Shown here in pieces: positions 12,109-21,210 of a DNA stretch of 64,000 nucleotides. The notes under the pieces were generated by a model. The model saw only the letters and a list, made by a program, of their open reading frames with translations. It made no database searches and was not told the origin of the DNA. How positions within the stretch are numbered: position 1 is the first letter of the stretch; the number at the start of each line of letters is the position of its first letter. The translations under genes were made by a program, and so were the position numbers. Source of the stretch: Burkholderiales bacterium (GTDB lineage: Bacteria > Pseudomonadota > Gammaproteobacteria > Burkholderiales > Burkholderiaceae_C); contig JACRPO010000009.1 of NCBI GenBank assembly GCA_016223165.1, positions 558,001 to 622,000 of the forward strand, given 5' to 3'.

Positions 12109-13113
12109 CTATGCCTTGATCGACTTTTTCGATGAGGACCGGAGCGTGGCGTCGGTGACTGCCGAACGCGCATCGCGCGCATTCCGCGCCGCACGCGCTG
12201 CGCTCGCTGCCCTCACCGTCGCTGGCCGGCCGAAGACCAGCGCCGACTCCGCCGCGCGCGCCACCAGCGGCGTGGCGGGGTCGTCGCGCCAGCTCAGGTG
12301 GATGGGCAGCGGCTGCAATTCGACATCGGTGCGCACGGCAGCCAGCGGCCGGTGCAGCGCCAGGCGCGCCACGGCGGCAGCGGGCAGCGTGGCGATGCCG
12401 AAGCCCTGCTCCACCAGTTCCACCATCGCCGAGATCGACGAGATGCAGTGCACACGCGGCGCATCGATGCCGTGCTTGCGGCATTGGGCCAGCAGCGCCA
12501 CGTGCGGCTGCGAGCCGCGCTGGAAGGTGAGCAGTTCGCTCTCGCCGGTCAGCTCGGCCAGGGTGCGGCGCGGCGGCCGGCGCCCAGCCATGCGCCCCGC
12601 TTTTCGGCCGACGAAGACCATCGGCATCGGTGCCAGCGCACGCGTCTCGATGCCCTGGCCCTCCACCGCCAGCGCGGCGAGCACGAGGTCGGCGGTGCCG
12701 CGGCGCATCTGGTCCATCAGCACCGGTGTCGTCTCCACCGTCAGCTCGAGCTGCAGCGCCGGCTGCTCGGCGCGCAGCGCCTGCACCCACTCGATGAGCC
12801 AGCTGTGCAGCACCGACTCGATCACGCCGACGCGCAGCACGCTCTCGCGCGCCGCGCCGCCGCTGCCCAGCTCGCTGCGGATCTCGCGCTGCAGGTTCAG
12901 CAGCCGCTCGGCATGGCGGTGGAAGCGCGCACCCGCGGCGGTGAGGCGGAACTGCTTGTCGCGGCGGTCGAGCAGCAGCACGCCGAGCTCTTCTTCGAGC
13001 GCGGCAATGCGGCTGGACATCGCCGACTGCGTGACGAAGAGCTTCTCGGAGGCGCGCGTCACGCTCTTCAGCATCACCGCCCAATAGAAGGCCTCGACGA
13101 AGCGCAGGTTCAT
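12109..13113 (-). CDS. LysR family transcriptional regulator
   Basis: 334 residues. The N-terminal winged helix-turn-helix is clear (SVTRASEKLFVTQSAMSSRIAALEEELG in two adjoining parts, then RRDKQFRLTAAG), followed by a periplasmic-binding-like effector domain. The C-terminal tail is an Ala/Arg-rich low-complexity stretch (AARAARNARDARSA). Its ATG overlaps the stop of the racemase gene (ATGA), so the two are co-translated. It lies between two oppositely oriented TRAP operons and probably controls one or both in response to the transported substrate or a metabolite. Confidence 0.92.
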   Translation of the reverse strand: MNLRFVEAFYWAVMLKSVTRASEKLFVTQSAMSSRIAALEEELGVLLLDRRDKQFRLTAAGARFHRHAERLLNLQREIRSELGSGGAARESVLRVGVIESVLHSWLIEWVQALRAEQPALQLELTVETTPVLMDQMRRGTADLVLAALAVEGQGIETRALAPMPMVFVGRKAGRMAGRRPPRRTLAELTGESELLTFQRGSQPHVALLAQCRKHGIDAPRVHCISSISAMVELVEQGFGIATLPAAAVARLALHRPLAAVRTDVELQPLPIHLSWRDDPATPLVARAAESALVFGRPATVRAASAARAARNARDARSAVTDATLRSSSKKSIKA

Positions 13114-13868
13114 CGGTTGCCCCGCTCCACCGTGGCCGCCGGCCGCGCGCTCCCCTCCATGCCCGCCGTGCCCGCTGCGCCCGCGATCCTCTCCGTCCCC
13201 TCCATCCCCTTCATCCCCGCCATGCGCGCCATGCGCCCCTGAAGCATCGAGACCACGTCGAACACCGGTAGCCCGGTGGCGCGGCGCAGCGCCGGTGCAT
13301 AGGGCGGCAGGTTGGTGCACTCGAGCACCAGCGCCTGCAGCTCCGGGTGGCGCCGCAGCAGCCGCGTGCCGGCGGCCAGCACCTGCGCCTCGGCGTCGGC
13401 CGCATCCAGCACGGGCAGGTCCTCGAGCAGCGTGCGATGCAGGGCCGAGCCCGGCGTGATGCCCTCCACCGGCGTCGCCGCATCGCCGCCCACGGCTTCG
13501 AAGTGGCGCGGCGTGAGCGAAGCCGCCTCGATGGTGATGACACCGCAGCGTTGCCCGCGGGCCTCGTCGGCCAGCACCAGCAGGCTGGAGCTCCACACCG
13601 GCACCGGCAGCGCGGCCTGCAATTCGCGCTGCCAGCGCGCGAGGAAACCGCAGCTCGTGCCGAGCGCGCGAGCACCTTCGGCGACGAGGGCGAGCCCGGC
13701 CTCGACGAAAGGCTCGAGCAGCGCCGCATCGTCGCCCCGCACCACCGCCGCCGGACTCGCGCCGCGCACGACGCGGTGGCGCACCGCGCACGACGTGAAG
13801 CTGCCCGCATTCCCCACGTCGCCCGGCAGGCGTGGGAATTGCGTATCGAGCATCAGAATGCCGAGCAT
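13110..13868 (-). CDS. Aspartate/glutamate racemase family protein
   Basis: 252 residues from the ATG at 13868, which gives the family N-terminus GILMLDTQFPRLPGDVGN; a GTG at 13919 would add 17 residues. Two candidate catalytic cysteines lie in GTSCGF and LECTNLPPY, the pattern of cofactor-independent Asp/Glu/hydantoin racemases. The C-terminal 45 residues are Met/Gly-rich low complexity (MARMAGMKGMEG) and are probably not part of the fold. It could supply D/L interconversion for glutamate, hydantoins or 5-oxoproline-like compounds used by the neighbouring oxoprolinase. It is divergent from the second TRAP receptor gene. Confidence 0.82.
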   Translation of the reverse strand: MLGILMLDTQFPRLPGDVGNAGSFTSCAVRHRVVRGASPAAVVRGDDAALLEPFVEAGLALVAEGARALGTSCGFLARWQRELQAALPVPVWSSSLLVLADEARGQRCGVITIEAASLTPRHFEAVGGDAATPVEGITPGSALHRTLLEDLPVLDAADAEAQVLAAGTRLLRRHPELQALVLECTNLPPYAPALRRATGLPVFDVVSMLQGRMARMAGMKGMEGTERIAGAAGTAGMEGSARPAATVERGNR

Positions 13869-13985
13869 GGCGCTGCGGGTGTCCACCTCTGTCAGGGAAG
13901 GCCCGATCGGGGCGACCACCGGCCTCGCCCTATCCTAGCGGTTCGATTTCGCACGCACCCCTGGCTTTCCCGAGGAGCTTCGTCC

Positions 13986-14966
13986 ATGACCACCATCCGC
14001 CGCGCGCTGCTTGCCGCAGCCGCCCTCCCTCTCGCCGCGGCCTTCGCCCCGGCGCAGGCGCAGACCAAGTGGGACCTGCCCGCCGCCTACCCGGCCACCA
14101 ACTTCCACACCGTCAACCTCGTCGAGTTCGCTGGCGACGTGGACAAGGCCACCGGCGGCAAGCTGAAGATCACCGTGCACCCGGGCGCTTCGCTGTTCAA
14201 GGCGCCCGAGATCAAGCGCGCCGTGCAGGGCGGGCAGGCACAGATCGGCGAGATCCTGCTCGTCAACTTCCAGAACGAGTGGCCGATCTTCGGTGCCGAC
14301 GGCATGCCCTTCCTGGCCGACAGCTACGACGCGGCGATGAAGCTGTGGCGGGCCCAGAAGCCGTTGCTGGACAAGAAGCTCGCCGAGCAGGGCATGCTGG
14401 TGCTCTACGCCGTGCCGTGGCCGCCGCAAGGCATCTACAGCAAGAAGCCGCTGGCCAGCGCCGCCGACCTCAAGGGCATGAAGTGGCGCGCCTACAGCCC
14501 CGCCACCAGCCGCATCGCCGAGCTCGTGGGCGCGCAGCCCGTCACCGTGCAGGCCGCCGAGGTGAGCCAGGCCTTTGCCACCGGCGTCGCCGAAAGCATG
14601 ATGAGCAGCGGCTCCACCGGCTGGGACGCCAAGCTGCACGAGCACGTCAAGTACTGGTACGACACGCAGGCCTGGCTGCCCAAGAACGCCGTCATCGTCA
14701 ACAAGGCCGCCTTCGAAGCCCTCGACGCGCCCAGCAAGGCGGCGGTGCTGAAGGCCGCCGCCGATGCCGAAGTACGCGGCCTCGCGGCCAGCAAGAAGGC
14801 CAACGGCGAGAGCCTGGACAAGCTCAAGGGCGGCGGCATGCAGATCCTGCCGCCCTCCGCGCAGCTCAAGGGGGACATGAGGAAGGTCGGCGACACGATG
14901 CTCAAGGAGTGGCTCGACAAGGCCGGCCCCGAAGGCAAGCAGCTCGTCGACGCCTACATGAAGTAG
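13986..14966 (+). CDS. TRAP transporter substrate-binding protein (DctP type), system 2
   Basis: 326 residues with a signal peptide ending APAQAQ and a mature start TKWDLPAAYPATNFH. It shares with the system 1 receptor the stretches KLKIT.HPGASLFKA, YSKKP, RAY.PAT.RIAEL.GAQPVT and a closing VDAY.K. The start has a good Shine-Dalgarno (GAGGAGC). It heads a plus-strand operon with its own small and large permeases. Differences around the predicted binding pocket (for example LVNFQNEWPIFG against LSGAANENPLFG) suggest a different ligand preference. Confidence 0.92.
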   Translation: MTTIRRALLAAAALPLAAAFAPAQAQTKWDLPAAYPATNFHTVNLVEFAGDVDKATGGKLKITVHPGASLFKAPEIKRAVQGGQAQIGEILLVNFQNEWPIFGADGMPFLADSYDAAMKLWRAQKPLLDKKLAEQGMLVLYAVPWPPQGIYSKKPLASAADLKGMKWRAYSPATSRIAELVGAQPVTVQAAEVSQAFATGVAESMMSSGSTGWDAKLHEHVKYWYDTQAWLPKNAVIVNKAAFEALDAPSKAAVLKAAADAEVRGLAASKKANGESLDKLKGGGMQILPPSAQLKGDMRKVGDTMLKEWLDKAGPEGKQLVDAYMK

Positions 14967-15006
14967 CCGCCACTCCGCGACCGGCGCCACCACGCCAGGC
15001 CACGCC

Positions 15007-15516
15007 TTGCGCAAGCTGCTCGACGGGCTGTACGACGGGGCCGCCTGGCTGGCGGCCCTTTTCATGATCGCGTTGCTGGCCATGGTGCTGCTGTCCATCG
15101 GCAGCCGCCTGCTGCACTTCCACGTGCCGGGTACCGATGCCTACGCCGGCTACCTGATGGCCGGCAGCGGTTTCCTGGCGCTGGCGCACACGCTCAAGCG
15201 CAACGAGCACATCCGCGTCACGCTGCTGCTCTCGGCGCTGAAGGGCGGCGCGCGGCGCGGCCTCGAGATCTGGGCGCTGTCCGCGGCGGTGGCCCTGGCC
15301 GCGCTCTTCGCCTGGTACAGCGCGCGCCTGGCCTGGCAAAGCCGGCTGTTCAACGACATCTCCACCGGCAACGACGCCACGCCGCTGTGGCTGCCGCAGC
15401 TGGCGATGGCGGCCGGCAGCCTGATCCTGCTCGTGGCCTTCGTCGATGAGCTGGTGCTCGAGCTGCGCGGCCAGCGCGTGCAGGTCGCCAGCGACGAGGC
15501 GACGCGCAACGAATGA
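15007..15516 (+). CDS. TRAP transporter small permease (DctQ type), system 2
   Basis: 169 residues with four hydrophobic segments and the DctQ-like stretches DAYAGYLMAGSGFLALAHTL, NEHIRV and STGNDATPLWLPQL. The best start is a TTG at 15007, since no ATG lies in frame upstream; an internal ATG at 15064 would remove most of the first membrane segment. It lies 40 bases downstream of its receptor gene and 3 bases before the large permease gene. Confidence 0.88.
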   Translation: MRKLLDGLYDGAAWLAALFMIALLAMVLLSIGSRLLHFHVPGTDAYAGYLMAGSGFLALAHTLKRNEHIRVTLLLSALKGGARRGLEIWALSAAVALAALFAWYSARLAWQSRLFNDISTGNDATPLWLPQLAMAAGSLILLVAFVDELVLELRGQRVQVASDEATRNE

Positions 15517-15519
15517 GCC

Positions 15520-16821
15520 ATGTCTGACATCGCCATCACGCTGCTGCTCGTCGCGGCGCTCTTCGTCATCCTCGGCAGCGGCGTGTGGATCGGGCTCACG
15601 CTCTCGGGCGTGGCCTGGATCGGCATGCAGCTGTTCAGCAGCCGGCCGGCCGGCGACGCGATGGCCGTCACCATCTGGGGCAGCGCCAGCAGCTGGACGC
15701 TGACGGCGCTGCCGCTGTTCGTGTGGATGGGCGAGATCCTGTTCCGCACGCGCCTCTCCCAGGACATGTTCCGCGGCCTGGCGCCGTGGATGCAGGCGTT
15801 GCCCGGGCGCCTGCTGCATGTCAATGTCGTCGGCTGCGCCATCTTCGCCGCCGTCTCGGGCAGCAGTGCCGCCACCTGCGCCACCATCGGCAAGATGAGC
15901 CTGCCGGAGCTGAAGAGCCGCGGCTACCCGGAAGGCATCAGCATCGGCTCGCTCGCCGGCGCCGGCACGCTCGGCCTGCTGATCCCGCCCTCGATCATCA
16001 TGATCGTCTACGGCGTCAGCGCCGAGGTCTCGATCGCGCAGCTGTTCATTGCCGGCGTGCTGCCCGGTGTCATGCTGGCCGGGCTCTTCTCCGGCTACCT
16101 CGTCTACTGGGCCTGGCGCAACCCGACCCTGGTGCCGCCCGCGGACTCGCACCTCGGCCTCGCCGCCAGGCTGTACGAATCGCGCCACCTCATCCCCGTG
16201 ATCCTGCTCATCGTCGCGGTGCTGGGCAGCATCTACAGCGGCATCGCCACCGCCACCGAGGCCGCCGCCATCGGCGTGCTCGGCGCCCTCGTCATCTCCG
16301 CCGTGCAGGGCTCGCTCAGCTGGGCCACGTTCAAGGAGAGCCTGCTCGGCGGCACGCGCCTGTATTGCATGATCGCCCTCATCCTCTCCGGCGCCGCTTT
16401 CCTGACGCTGAGCATGGGCTACATCGGCCTGCCGCGCCACCTGGCCGAGTGGATCGCGACGCTCGGCCTCAGCCAGTTCGAGCTGCTGCTGGCGCTGATG
16501 CTCTTCTACGTCCTGCTCGGCTGCTTCCTCGACGGCATCAGCATGGTCGTGCTGACGATGGGCGTGATCCTGCCGACGATCCAGAAGGCCGGCATCGACC
16601 CGCTGTGGTTCGGCATCTTCGTCGTCCTCGTCGTCGAGATGGCGCAGATCACGCCGCCGGTCGGCTTCAACCTCTTCGTGCTGCAGGGCATGACGAAGCG
16701 CGAGATCGGCTGGATCGCCAAGGTCACGCTGCCCTTCTTCCTGCTCATGATCGCCGCGGTGGGGCTGATCTGGCTGTTTCCGCAGATCGTGACGGCACTG
16801 CCCGCGCAGATGCGGCAATGA
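15520..16821 (+). CDS. TRAP transporter large permease (DctM type), system 2
   Basis: 433 residues with about twelve hydrophobic segments. Long stretches match the system 1 permease, including AVSGSSAATCATIGK, LPELKSRGYP, SLAGAGTLGLLIPPSIIMIVY and LWFGIFVVLVVEMAQITPPV. It starts three bases after the small permease stop. With the receptor at 13986 it makes a complete second TRAP transporter in inverted orientation relative to system 1. Confidence 0.93.
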   Translation: MSDIAITLLLVAALFVILGSGVWIGLTLSGVAWIGMQLFSSRPAGDAMAVTIWGSASSWTLTALPLFVWMGEILFRTRLSQDMFRGLAPWMQALPGRLLHVNVVGCAIFAAVSGSSAATCATIGKMSLPELKSRGYPEGISIGSLAGAGTLGLLIPPSIIMIVYGVSAEVSIAQLFIAGVLPGVMLAGLFSGYLVYWAWRNPTLVPPADSHLGLAARLYESRHLIPVILLIVAVLGSIYSGIATATEAAAIGVLGALVISAVQGSLSWATFKESLLGGTRLYCMIALILSGAAFLTLSMGYIGLPRHLAEWIATLGLSQFELLLALMLFYVLLGCFLDGISMVVLTMGVILPTIQKAGIDPLWFGIFVVLVVEMAQITPPVGFNLFVLQGMTKREIGWIAKVTLPFFLLMIAAVGLIWLFPQIVTALPAQMRQ

Positions 16822-16852
16822 CAGGCTGACAGGCCGCCGCCGTGCCCTCTCG

Positions 16853-18040
16853 TCACGCGTCGGCCGCAGCCGCCGGCAGCGGCTGCCACGCCACCGCGCG
16901 GTTGCGGCCCTGCGCCTTGGCCTCGTACATGGCCCGGTCGGCGCGACGCATGGCTTCGGCCAGCGGCAGCCCGGCCGGGTTGGGGCCGCTGATCCCCACG
17001 CTGCAGGTCAGGCGCAGGGTCGTCTCATGCGCGCGTACGGGCGTGTTGCCGATGGCCAGGCGCAAGCGCTCGGCGGTCGCCAGCGCGGCCTCGCCGTTCA
17101 TGTCCGGCAGCACGACGCAGAACTCCTCGCCGCCGGTGCGGGCCACGGCGTCGGCGGGCCGCAACACGGCGTGCAGCGCGCGCGCCACTGCGACCAGCGC
17201 CGCATCGCCGCTTTCGTGGCCGTGCCGGTCGTTGACCTGCTTGAAGTGGTCGATGTCCAGCAGCAGCAGCGCGTAGACGCGGTGCCTTGGGGTGCGGCCG
17301 AAGTGGCGTTCATGCCAGGCCGCCAACCCGCGACGGTTGAGTGCGCCGGTCAGCGCGTCGCGGTCGGATTGCGCCTGCAGGTGCTGCACCGTGCGCATCA
17401 CCACCATCGCACCCAGGCCCAGGTGCACGAGCAGCGACAGCACCAGCACTGCCAGGCCGAGCGCGGTGTTGAAGCCGCCGCCGGCGGACACCGGGCGTCC
17501 GGCCTCGCCGGTCCAGGCCAGCGCCAGCACGGCGCGCACGACGAACAACGCACCGGCCAACACCAGCGGCGCCGCGCACGCCCAGGCCTTGATGCCGCCG
17601 AGTTCGGCGCGCAGGCCGTGCAGGCCGTCGCGCGCAGCGGCCAGCAGGATCCAGGCCAGCGTGGCCGAGGTGATGCTAGCCCACAGCGCCGGCGAGCCCC
17701 CTTGGCCGATGGCCACGGCCAGCACCCCCGCACCCAGGGCCACGGCTGCGGCCTGTGCACCGTCTGTGCGCGGCAGATCGCAGAACGCCTGCACGCCGCG
17801 GCGCAGCAAGGCGTAGGCGACGAAGCCGAGCGTGTTGGCCAGCAGATACCCCAGCCATGGGCTGAGCACGCCGTCGCGCAGCGCCACGAGGGTCAGGCTG
17901 GCAGCCAGTACCCAGGTCGCTGCACCCCAGTGCAGGGCCGGCCGTCGCGCCAGGCCGAGGCTCGCCACACCCAGCCAGAGGATGCCCACCAACCCCTGCT
18001 GCGCCAGCATCAGCACCAGCAGCATCTGCGGGTTGCTCAC
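16853..18040 (-). CDS. Membrane-bound GGDEF diguanylate cyclase
   Basis: 395 residues. About seven hydrophobic segments fill the N-terminal half, followed by a GGDEF domain with DALTGALNRRG, LLLDIDHFKQVNDRHGH and the active-site GGEEF. RPAD lies five residues before GGEEF, which is a canonical inhibitory I-site (RxxD), so the enzyme is probably active and feedback-inhibited by c-di-GMP. The GTG start at 18040 is chosen; an ATG five codons later is possible. It diverges from the MSHA pilus operon, whose two ATPases carry c-di-GMP-binding type domains, suggesting a local regulatory link. Confidence 0.9.
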   Translation of the reverse strand: MSNPQMLLVLMLAQQGLVGILWLGVASLGLARRPALHWGAATWVLAASLTLVALRDGVLSPWLGYLLANTLGFVAYALLRRGVQAFCDLPRTDGAQAAAVALGAGVLAVAIGQGGSPALWASITSATLAWILLAAARDGLHGLRAELGGIKAWACAAPLVLAGALFVVRAVLALAWTGEAGRPVSAGGGFNTALGLAVLVLSLLVHLGLGAMVVMRTVQHLQAQSDRDALTGALNRRGLAAWHERHFGRTPRHRVYALLLLDIDHFKQVNDRHGHESGDAALVAVARALHAVLRPADAVARTGGEEFCVVLPDMNGEAALATAERLRLAIGNTPVRAHETTLRLTCSVGISGPNPAGLPLAEAMRRADRAMYEAKAQGRNRAVAWQPLPAAAADA

Positions 18041-18264
18041 GGGCAGGCCCTGCGCGGCGGGCGTCGTGCGTGGAAGGGTGAGACGTGGCTCATGCTCAAG
18101 CTGCGGTTGTACGCGCCCCGTTGCGGCGGGCGAAGGCGAAAAGCCGACCCGTGCAGGCTCATTGCCGGGTATCGGCTCAACCGGACGAGCGACGCCACCT
18201 CGACACGAGCCGGGCGGGCTGCACCAGCTCGCCTCGAACTGCGCCGCCATTCGCGCCCTTTTCC

Positions 18265-18283
18265 GCCCGTGCGCCGCACGGGC
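18265..18283. terminator. Hairpin GCCCGTGC-GCC-GCACGGGC before the msh operon
   Basis: A perfect 8-bp stem with a three-base loop followed by CCTTCCT on the plus strand. It lies in the 290-base gap between the divergent cyclase and mshI. It may be a transcript-leader hairpin or operator; there is no long T tract, so intrinsic termination is uncertain. No convincing -35/-10 pair was found in this gap. Confidence 0.35.
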
Positions 18284-18330
18284 CCTTCCTAGACTGGCCG
18301 GGTAGCGCAGTTTCTGCGTCCAGGCCGAGC

Positions 18331-19269
18331 GTGTCCTTTGTCCATGACTTCGTGAACCGTCACCGCGCCCGCGCCGCGCAGGCCCCCTGGCTCGGCGTGC
18401 ACGCGGGTGAGACGGCGTTGCTGGGCGCGCTGGCCCTGCCCGGCGGCACGCGCCCGCGCGTGCAGCTGATGCCCCCGGCCCCGGTGCCGGCGCAAAGCGC
18501 CGCGCTGCGCGGCTGGCGCGCCAGCGCGGCGCGCGCCATGCGCGCCAATGTCGTGCTGCGCGGTGCCGAGTACCGCGTGCTGCCGATCGAGCCGCCGCCG
18601 CTCGAGCGCGGCGAGTTGCGCGAAGCCGCGCGCTGGCAGGTCGCCGATGCGCTGGACTTCCCGGTCGAAGATGCGGCCATCGCCCTGCTGCACCTGCCCG
18701 CGCAGGCCGGCAGCCAGCGCAACACCTGCTTCGTCGTCGCCTCGCCGCAGGAGCCGGTGACGGCCTGGGTGGAGTGCTGCAAGAGTGCCCAGTTGCCGCT
18801 TGCGGCCGTCGACATTCCCGAGATGGCGATGCGCAATCTCTCGGTGCTGGCCGCCGGCGACGTCGCGCACGCATTCCTCTACGTGGGCATCCGCTCCACC
18901 CGCCTGGCGCTGATCTGGCGGCGCGAGTTGTGCTCGTTTCGCCAGCTGGACATTCCGGCCGCGCAACTGGTCGGCTCGAGCGAAACCGAACCCTCGCCGC
19001 TGATGGAACGGCTGGCGCTGGAAATCCAGCGCACCGCGGACGCCTTCTCGCGCCAGTTCTCCGGCGTCGACCTCGAGACGCTTTGGCTCGCCTCGGTGCT
19101 CGAGCCGGCGCAGCTGGCCGACCAGCTGGGCCTGCAGATCGCCCAGCGCGTGCAGGTCTACGACGTCGCGCAGCACGTGGAGGTGAGCGGCGGCGCCGTG
19201 CTGGACCTGCCGCAAGGGCGCGACTACCTGCTCGCCATCGGCGGCGCACTGCGCCAGGAGTCGCCCTGA
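18331..19269 (+). CDS. mshI: MSHA pilus biogenesis protein MshI (PilM-like)
   Basis: 312 residues resembling the actin-like PilM/MshI proteins of type IV pilus inner-membrane platforms. Stretches such as ELREAARWQVADALDFPVED, AVDIPEMAMRNLSVL and RRELCSFRQLDI fit this family, and the first position of a pilN/mshJ/mshK/mshL/mshM series fixes the assignment. It is cytoplasmic and thought to bind the N-terminus of the PilN-like partner. Start choice: GTG at 18331, with a second GTG at 18352; no ATG is available nearby. Its stop overlaps the next start (TGATG). Confidence 0.82.
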   Translation: MSFVHDFVNRHRARAAQAPWLGVHAGETALLGALALPGGTRPRVQLMPPAPVPAQSAALRGWRASAARAMRANVVLRGAEYRVLPIEPPPLERGELREAARWQVADALDFPVEDAAIALLHLPAQAGSQRNTCFVVASPQEPVTAWVECCKSAQLPLAAVDIPEMAMRNLSVLAAGDVAHAFLYVGIRSTRLALIWRRELCSFRQLDIPAAQLVGSSETEPSPLMERLALEIQRTADAFSRQFSGVDLETLWLASVLEPAQLADQLGLQIAQRVQVYDVAQHVEVSGGAVLDLPQGRDYLLAIGGALRQESP

Positions 19270-19865
19270 TGCAGAACGTCAATCTGCTCGACCCGCGGCT
19301 GCAGCCCGCCGAACCCCTGGTGCGCAGCGGCACGGCACTCGCCGCGCTGGCCGCCGCCGCGGCGCTGGTGCTGCTGCACGGCCTGGTCGAGCAGCAGCTG
19401 ACGCGGCGCGCGCTCGCCGCGACCGCTGCCGCGGCCAGCGGCGGCGAAGCCACCGAGGCCGCCACCGAAGGCGCCGCGCCCACGGCCCTCTCGCGCCTGC
19501 GCGCCCAGGTCGACGAACGCGAGGCCTGGCTCGCCGCGGTGCGCGCCGATGGCGCCGTGCCGGCGCAACCGGCGGCCACGCTGCAGCGCATCGTCGCCGC
19601 GCTGCCCGAGACGATGTGGCTCACCGAGGTGGAGTTGCACGGCAGCGCGGGCCTGCGCATCCGCGGCGGTACGCTCGACCCGCTGGCGCTGGCCGAATTT
19701 GCGCGCCGCCTGGCGCTCGCCGAGCCGCTGCGCGGCCTGGGCCTGCAGACGCTGCGCCTCGAACCCGACGACGCCCCCGCGGCAGCAGAAGATGCGCCCG
19801 CGCCGGCGCCCACGCACCGCTTCGTGCTCGCCTCGCATGCGGCCGCAGCGGAGGCCGACCGATGA
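19269..19865 (+). CDS. PilN-like inner membrane protein of the MSHA system
   Basis: 198 residues: short cytoplasmic N-terminus MQNVNLLDPRLQP with the NLL(D/P) motif by which PilN proteins contact PilM, one membrane segment at about residues 22-42, then a periplasmic coil and a small alpha/beta domain ending in a Pro/Ala-rich tail. Overlaps with both neighbours (TGATG upstream, ATGA downstream) show tight operon packing. It presumably forms the platform complex with MshI and MshJ. Confidence 0.8.
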   Translation: MQNVNLLDPRLQPAEPLVRSGTALAALAAAAALVLLHGLVEQQLTRRALAATAAAASGGEATEAATEGAAPTALSRLRAQVDEREAWLAAVRADGAVPAQPAATLQRIVAALPETMWLTEVELHGSAGLRIRGGTLDPLALAEFARRLALAEPLRGLGLQTLRLEPDDAPAAAEDAPAPAPTHRFVLASHAAAAEADR

Positions 19866-20623
19866 AAGCCCTGGCCGTTGCCGCGGCGGGGCTGGTCGCG
19901 CGCTGGCGCCAGGCGCAGGAGCTGCTGGACACGATGCCCTCGCGCGAGCGACTGGCGTTGCTGGCGCTGGCGTTGGCGGCACTGATGGCCGCGGAATTCC
20001 TGGTCGTGCTGCCGATGCGCGAACAGCGCCAGGTGGTCGCCAGCGCCCTCGACGCCGAAACCGAGGCCGCCGCCGCCGCCGAACAGGCCCGGACCGAACA
20101 GCTCGCGCAGGAGCAGGCGGCACTCGAGTCGCGTCTGGCCGCGGTGGAGTGGGAACTGCGCCGGCGCGGCACGGGCGGCCTGCGCAGCGAATCGCTGGGT
20201 GCGTGGATGCAGCGTGCGCTCGCCGGCCAGCCCGTGCGCGTGGTGGCATTGCGCGACCAGGGCGTGCAGGAGATCGACGCGGCTGCCGTGACCGCCGGTG
20301 CGGCAGGCGATGGTGCCGACCGTGCGCATGGCGCAAGTGCTGCCAACGGTGCCGGCGTGCCGGCGACGGCAGCCGCCGTCGTGGCGGCAGCCGCGACCGA
20401 CCCGGCGGCGCCGGCGGCCGCGGCAACGCTGTACCGCCACCGCTACGAACTGACGCTGGCCGGCGAGGTGGCCGATCTCGGCGCGGCCATGCAGGTGCTG
20501 GCCGAGCGCCTGGCGCCGCTGCGCATCGAGCGCGTGCGCCTCTCCTCGGGCGACGGCATCGCCGTGCACGCCACGCTCGGCTTCGTCATCGTCGCGCCGC
20601 AGCGCACATGGATCGCGTTGTGA
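19862..20623 (+). CDS. mshJ: MSHA biogenesis protein MshJ (PilO/GspM-like)
   Basis: 253 residues with one membrane segment near residues 30-50 (LALLALALAALMAAEFLVVL), a coiled coil rich in Ala, Glu and Gln, an Ala/Gly-rich spacer at about residues 140-190 and a C-terminal periplasmic domain (YRHRYELTLAGEVADLG). Topology and operon position match MshJ/PilO. It starts inside the stop codon of the preceding gene. Confidence 0.78.
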   Translation: MKALAVAAAGLVARWRQAQELLDTMPSRERLALLALALAALMAAEFLVVLPMREQRQVVASALDAETEAAAAAEQARTEQLAQEQAALESRLAAVEWELRRRGTGGLRSESLGAWMQRALAGQPVRVVALRDQGVQEIDAAAVTAGAAGDGADRAHGASAANGAGVPATAAAVVAAAATDPAAPAAAATLYRHRYELTLAGEVADLGAAMQVLAERLAPLRIERVRLSSGDGIAVHATLGFVIVAPQRTWIAL

Positions 20624-21210
20624 GCGCGCGCGGGAAGCTGGCGGGTTCGACGGCGCGGCCGGCGCGCGCGGCGCGGGCGGCAGGGGCAGCCGTGCTCTCG
20701 CTGTCGGCGCTGCTCCTGCTGTCGGTGCCGGGCGGCGCCTGCGCGCTCGGCCCCTCGGCACCATTCAAGCCGCCGCATGCGGCCGGCACCGCCGACAGCG
20801 CGGCCGCGGCGAGCCAGGCTCGCACGTCGGCCGCTTCCTCGCCCGCCGCCGCGGCCCCAGCCGGCACGCAGGGCCGGCAAGGCCTGCAGGGCCTGCGCCT
20901 GGGCACTCGGCCGATGGCGCTGATCGACGGGCAATGGTGGGCCCCGGGCAGCGGCCCGCACGGCGCGCGCCTCGTGTCCGTCACGCGCCATGGCGCCTGG
21001 CTGCGCCATGGCGACGGCCGAAGCGAATTCCTCGCGCTGCTCGCGCCTGCCGCCTCCACCAGCGGCGCCGCTGCGGGCAGCAGCCCGTCGCCGATGCCGC
21101 CGACGACTGCGCCTACGCCCATGTCGACGCCAACGCCAACGCCCGCGCCGCCCGGCGTGCCGCGCCCCGGGACCCCGCCCAGCCGACCAGAACCAGGCGC
21201 CAAGCCATGA
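20608..21210 (+). CDS. mshK: MSHA biogenesis protein MshK-like
   Basis: 200 residues: signal/membrane segment (VLSLSALLLLSVPGGACA), low-complexity Ala/Ser linker, a small domain MALIDGQWWAPG...VSVTRHGAWLRHGDGRSEFLAL that resembles PilP/GspC-like pilotin-partner folds, and a Pro/Thr-rich tail. The ATG at 20608 overlaps mshJ by 16 bases; a GTG at 20620 with GTGA overlap is equally plausible. Assignment rests mainly on position between mshJ and mshL. It probably links the inner-membrane platform to the secretin. Confidence 0.68.
   Translation: MDRVVSARGKLAGSTARPARAARAAGAAVLSLSALLLLSVPGGACALGPSAPFKPPHAAGTADSAAAASQARTSAASSPAAAAPAGTQGRQGLQGLRLGTRPMALIDGQWWAPGSGPHGARLVSVTRHGAWLRHGDGRSEFLALLAPAASTSGAAAGSSPSPMPPTTAPTPMSTPTPTPAPPGVPRPGTPPSRPEPGAKP

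Noticed and set aside
12059..13084. Extension of the DUF1445 protein to a 641-codon frame
   Set aside because: The upstream part is a shadow of the LysR gene on the same strand in another frame.
13869..13985. Clear promoter pair between racemase and TRAP receptor genes
   Set aside because: TATCCT near 13930 has no matching -35 box and LysR T-N11-A patterns are too common to be specific.
18041..20764. Minus-strand extension of the diguanylate cyclase frame to 1303 codons
   Set aside because: The extension is antisense to mshI-mshJ and has no recognisable domain; the GGDEF protein begins at 18040.
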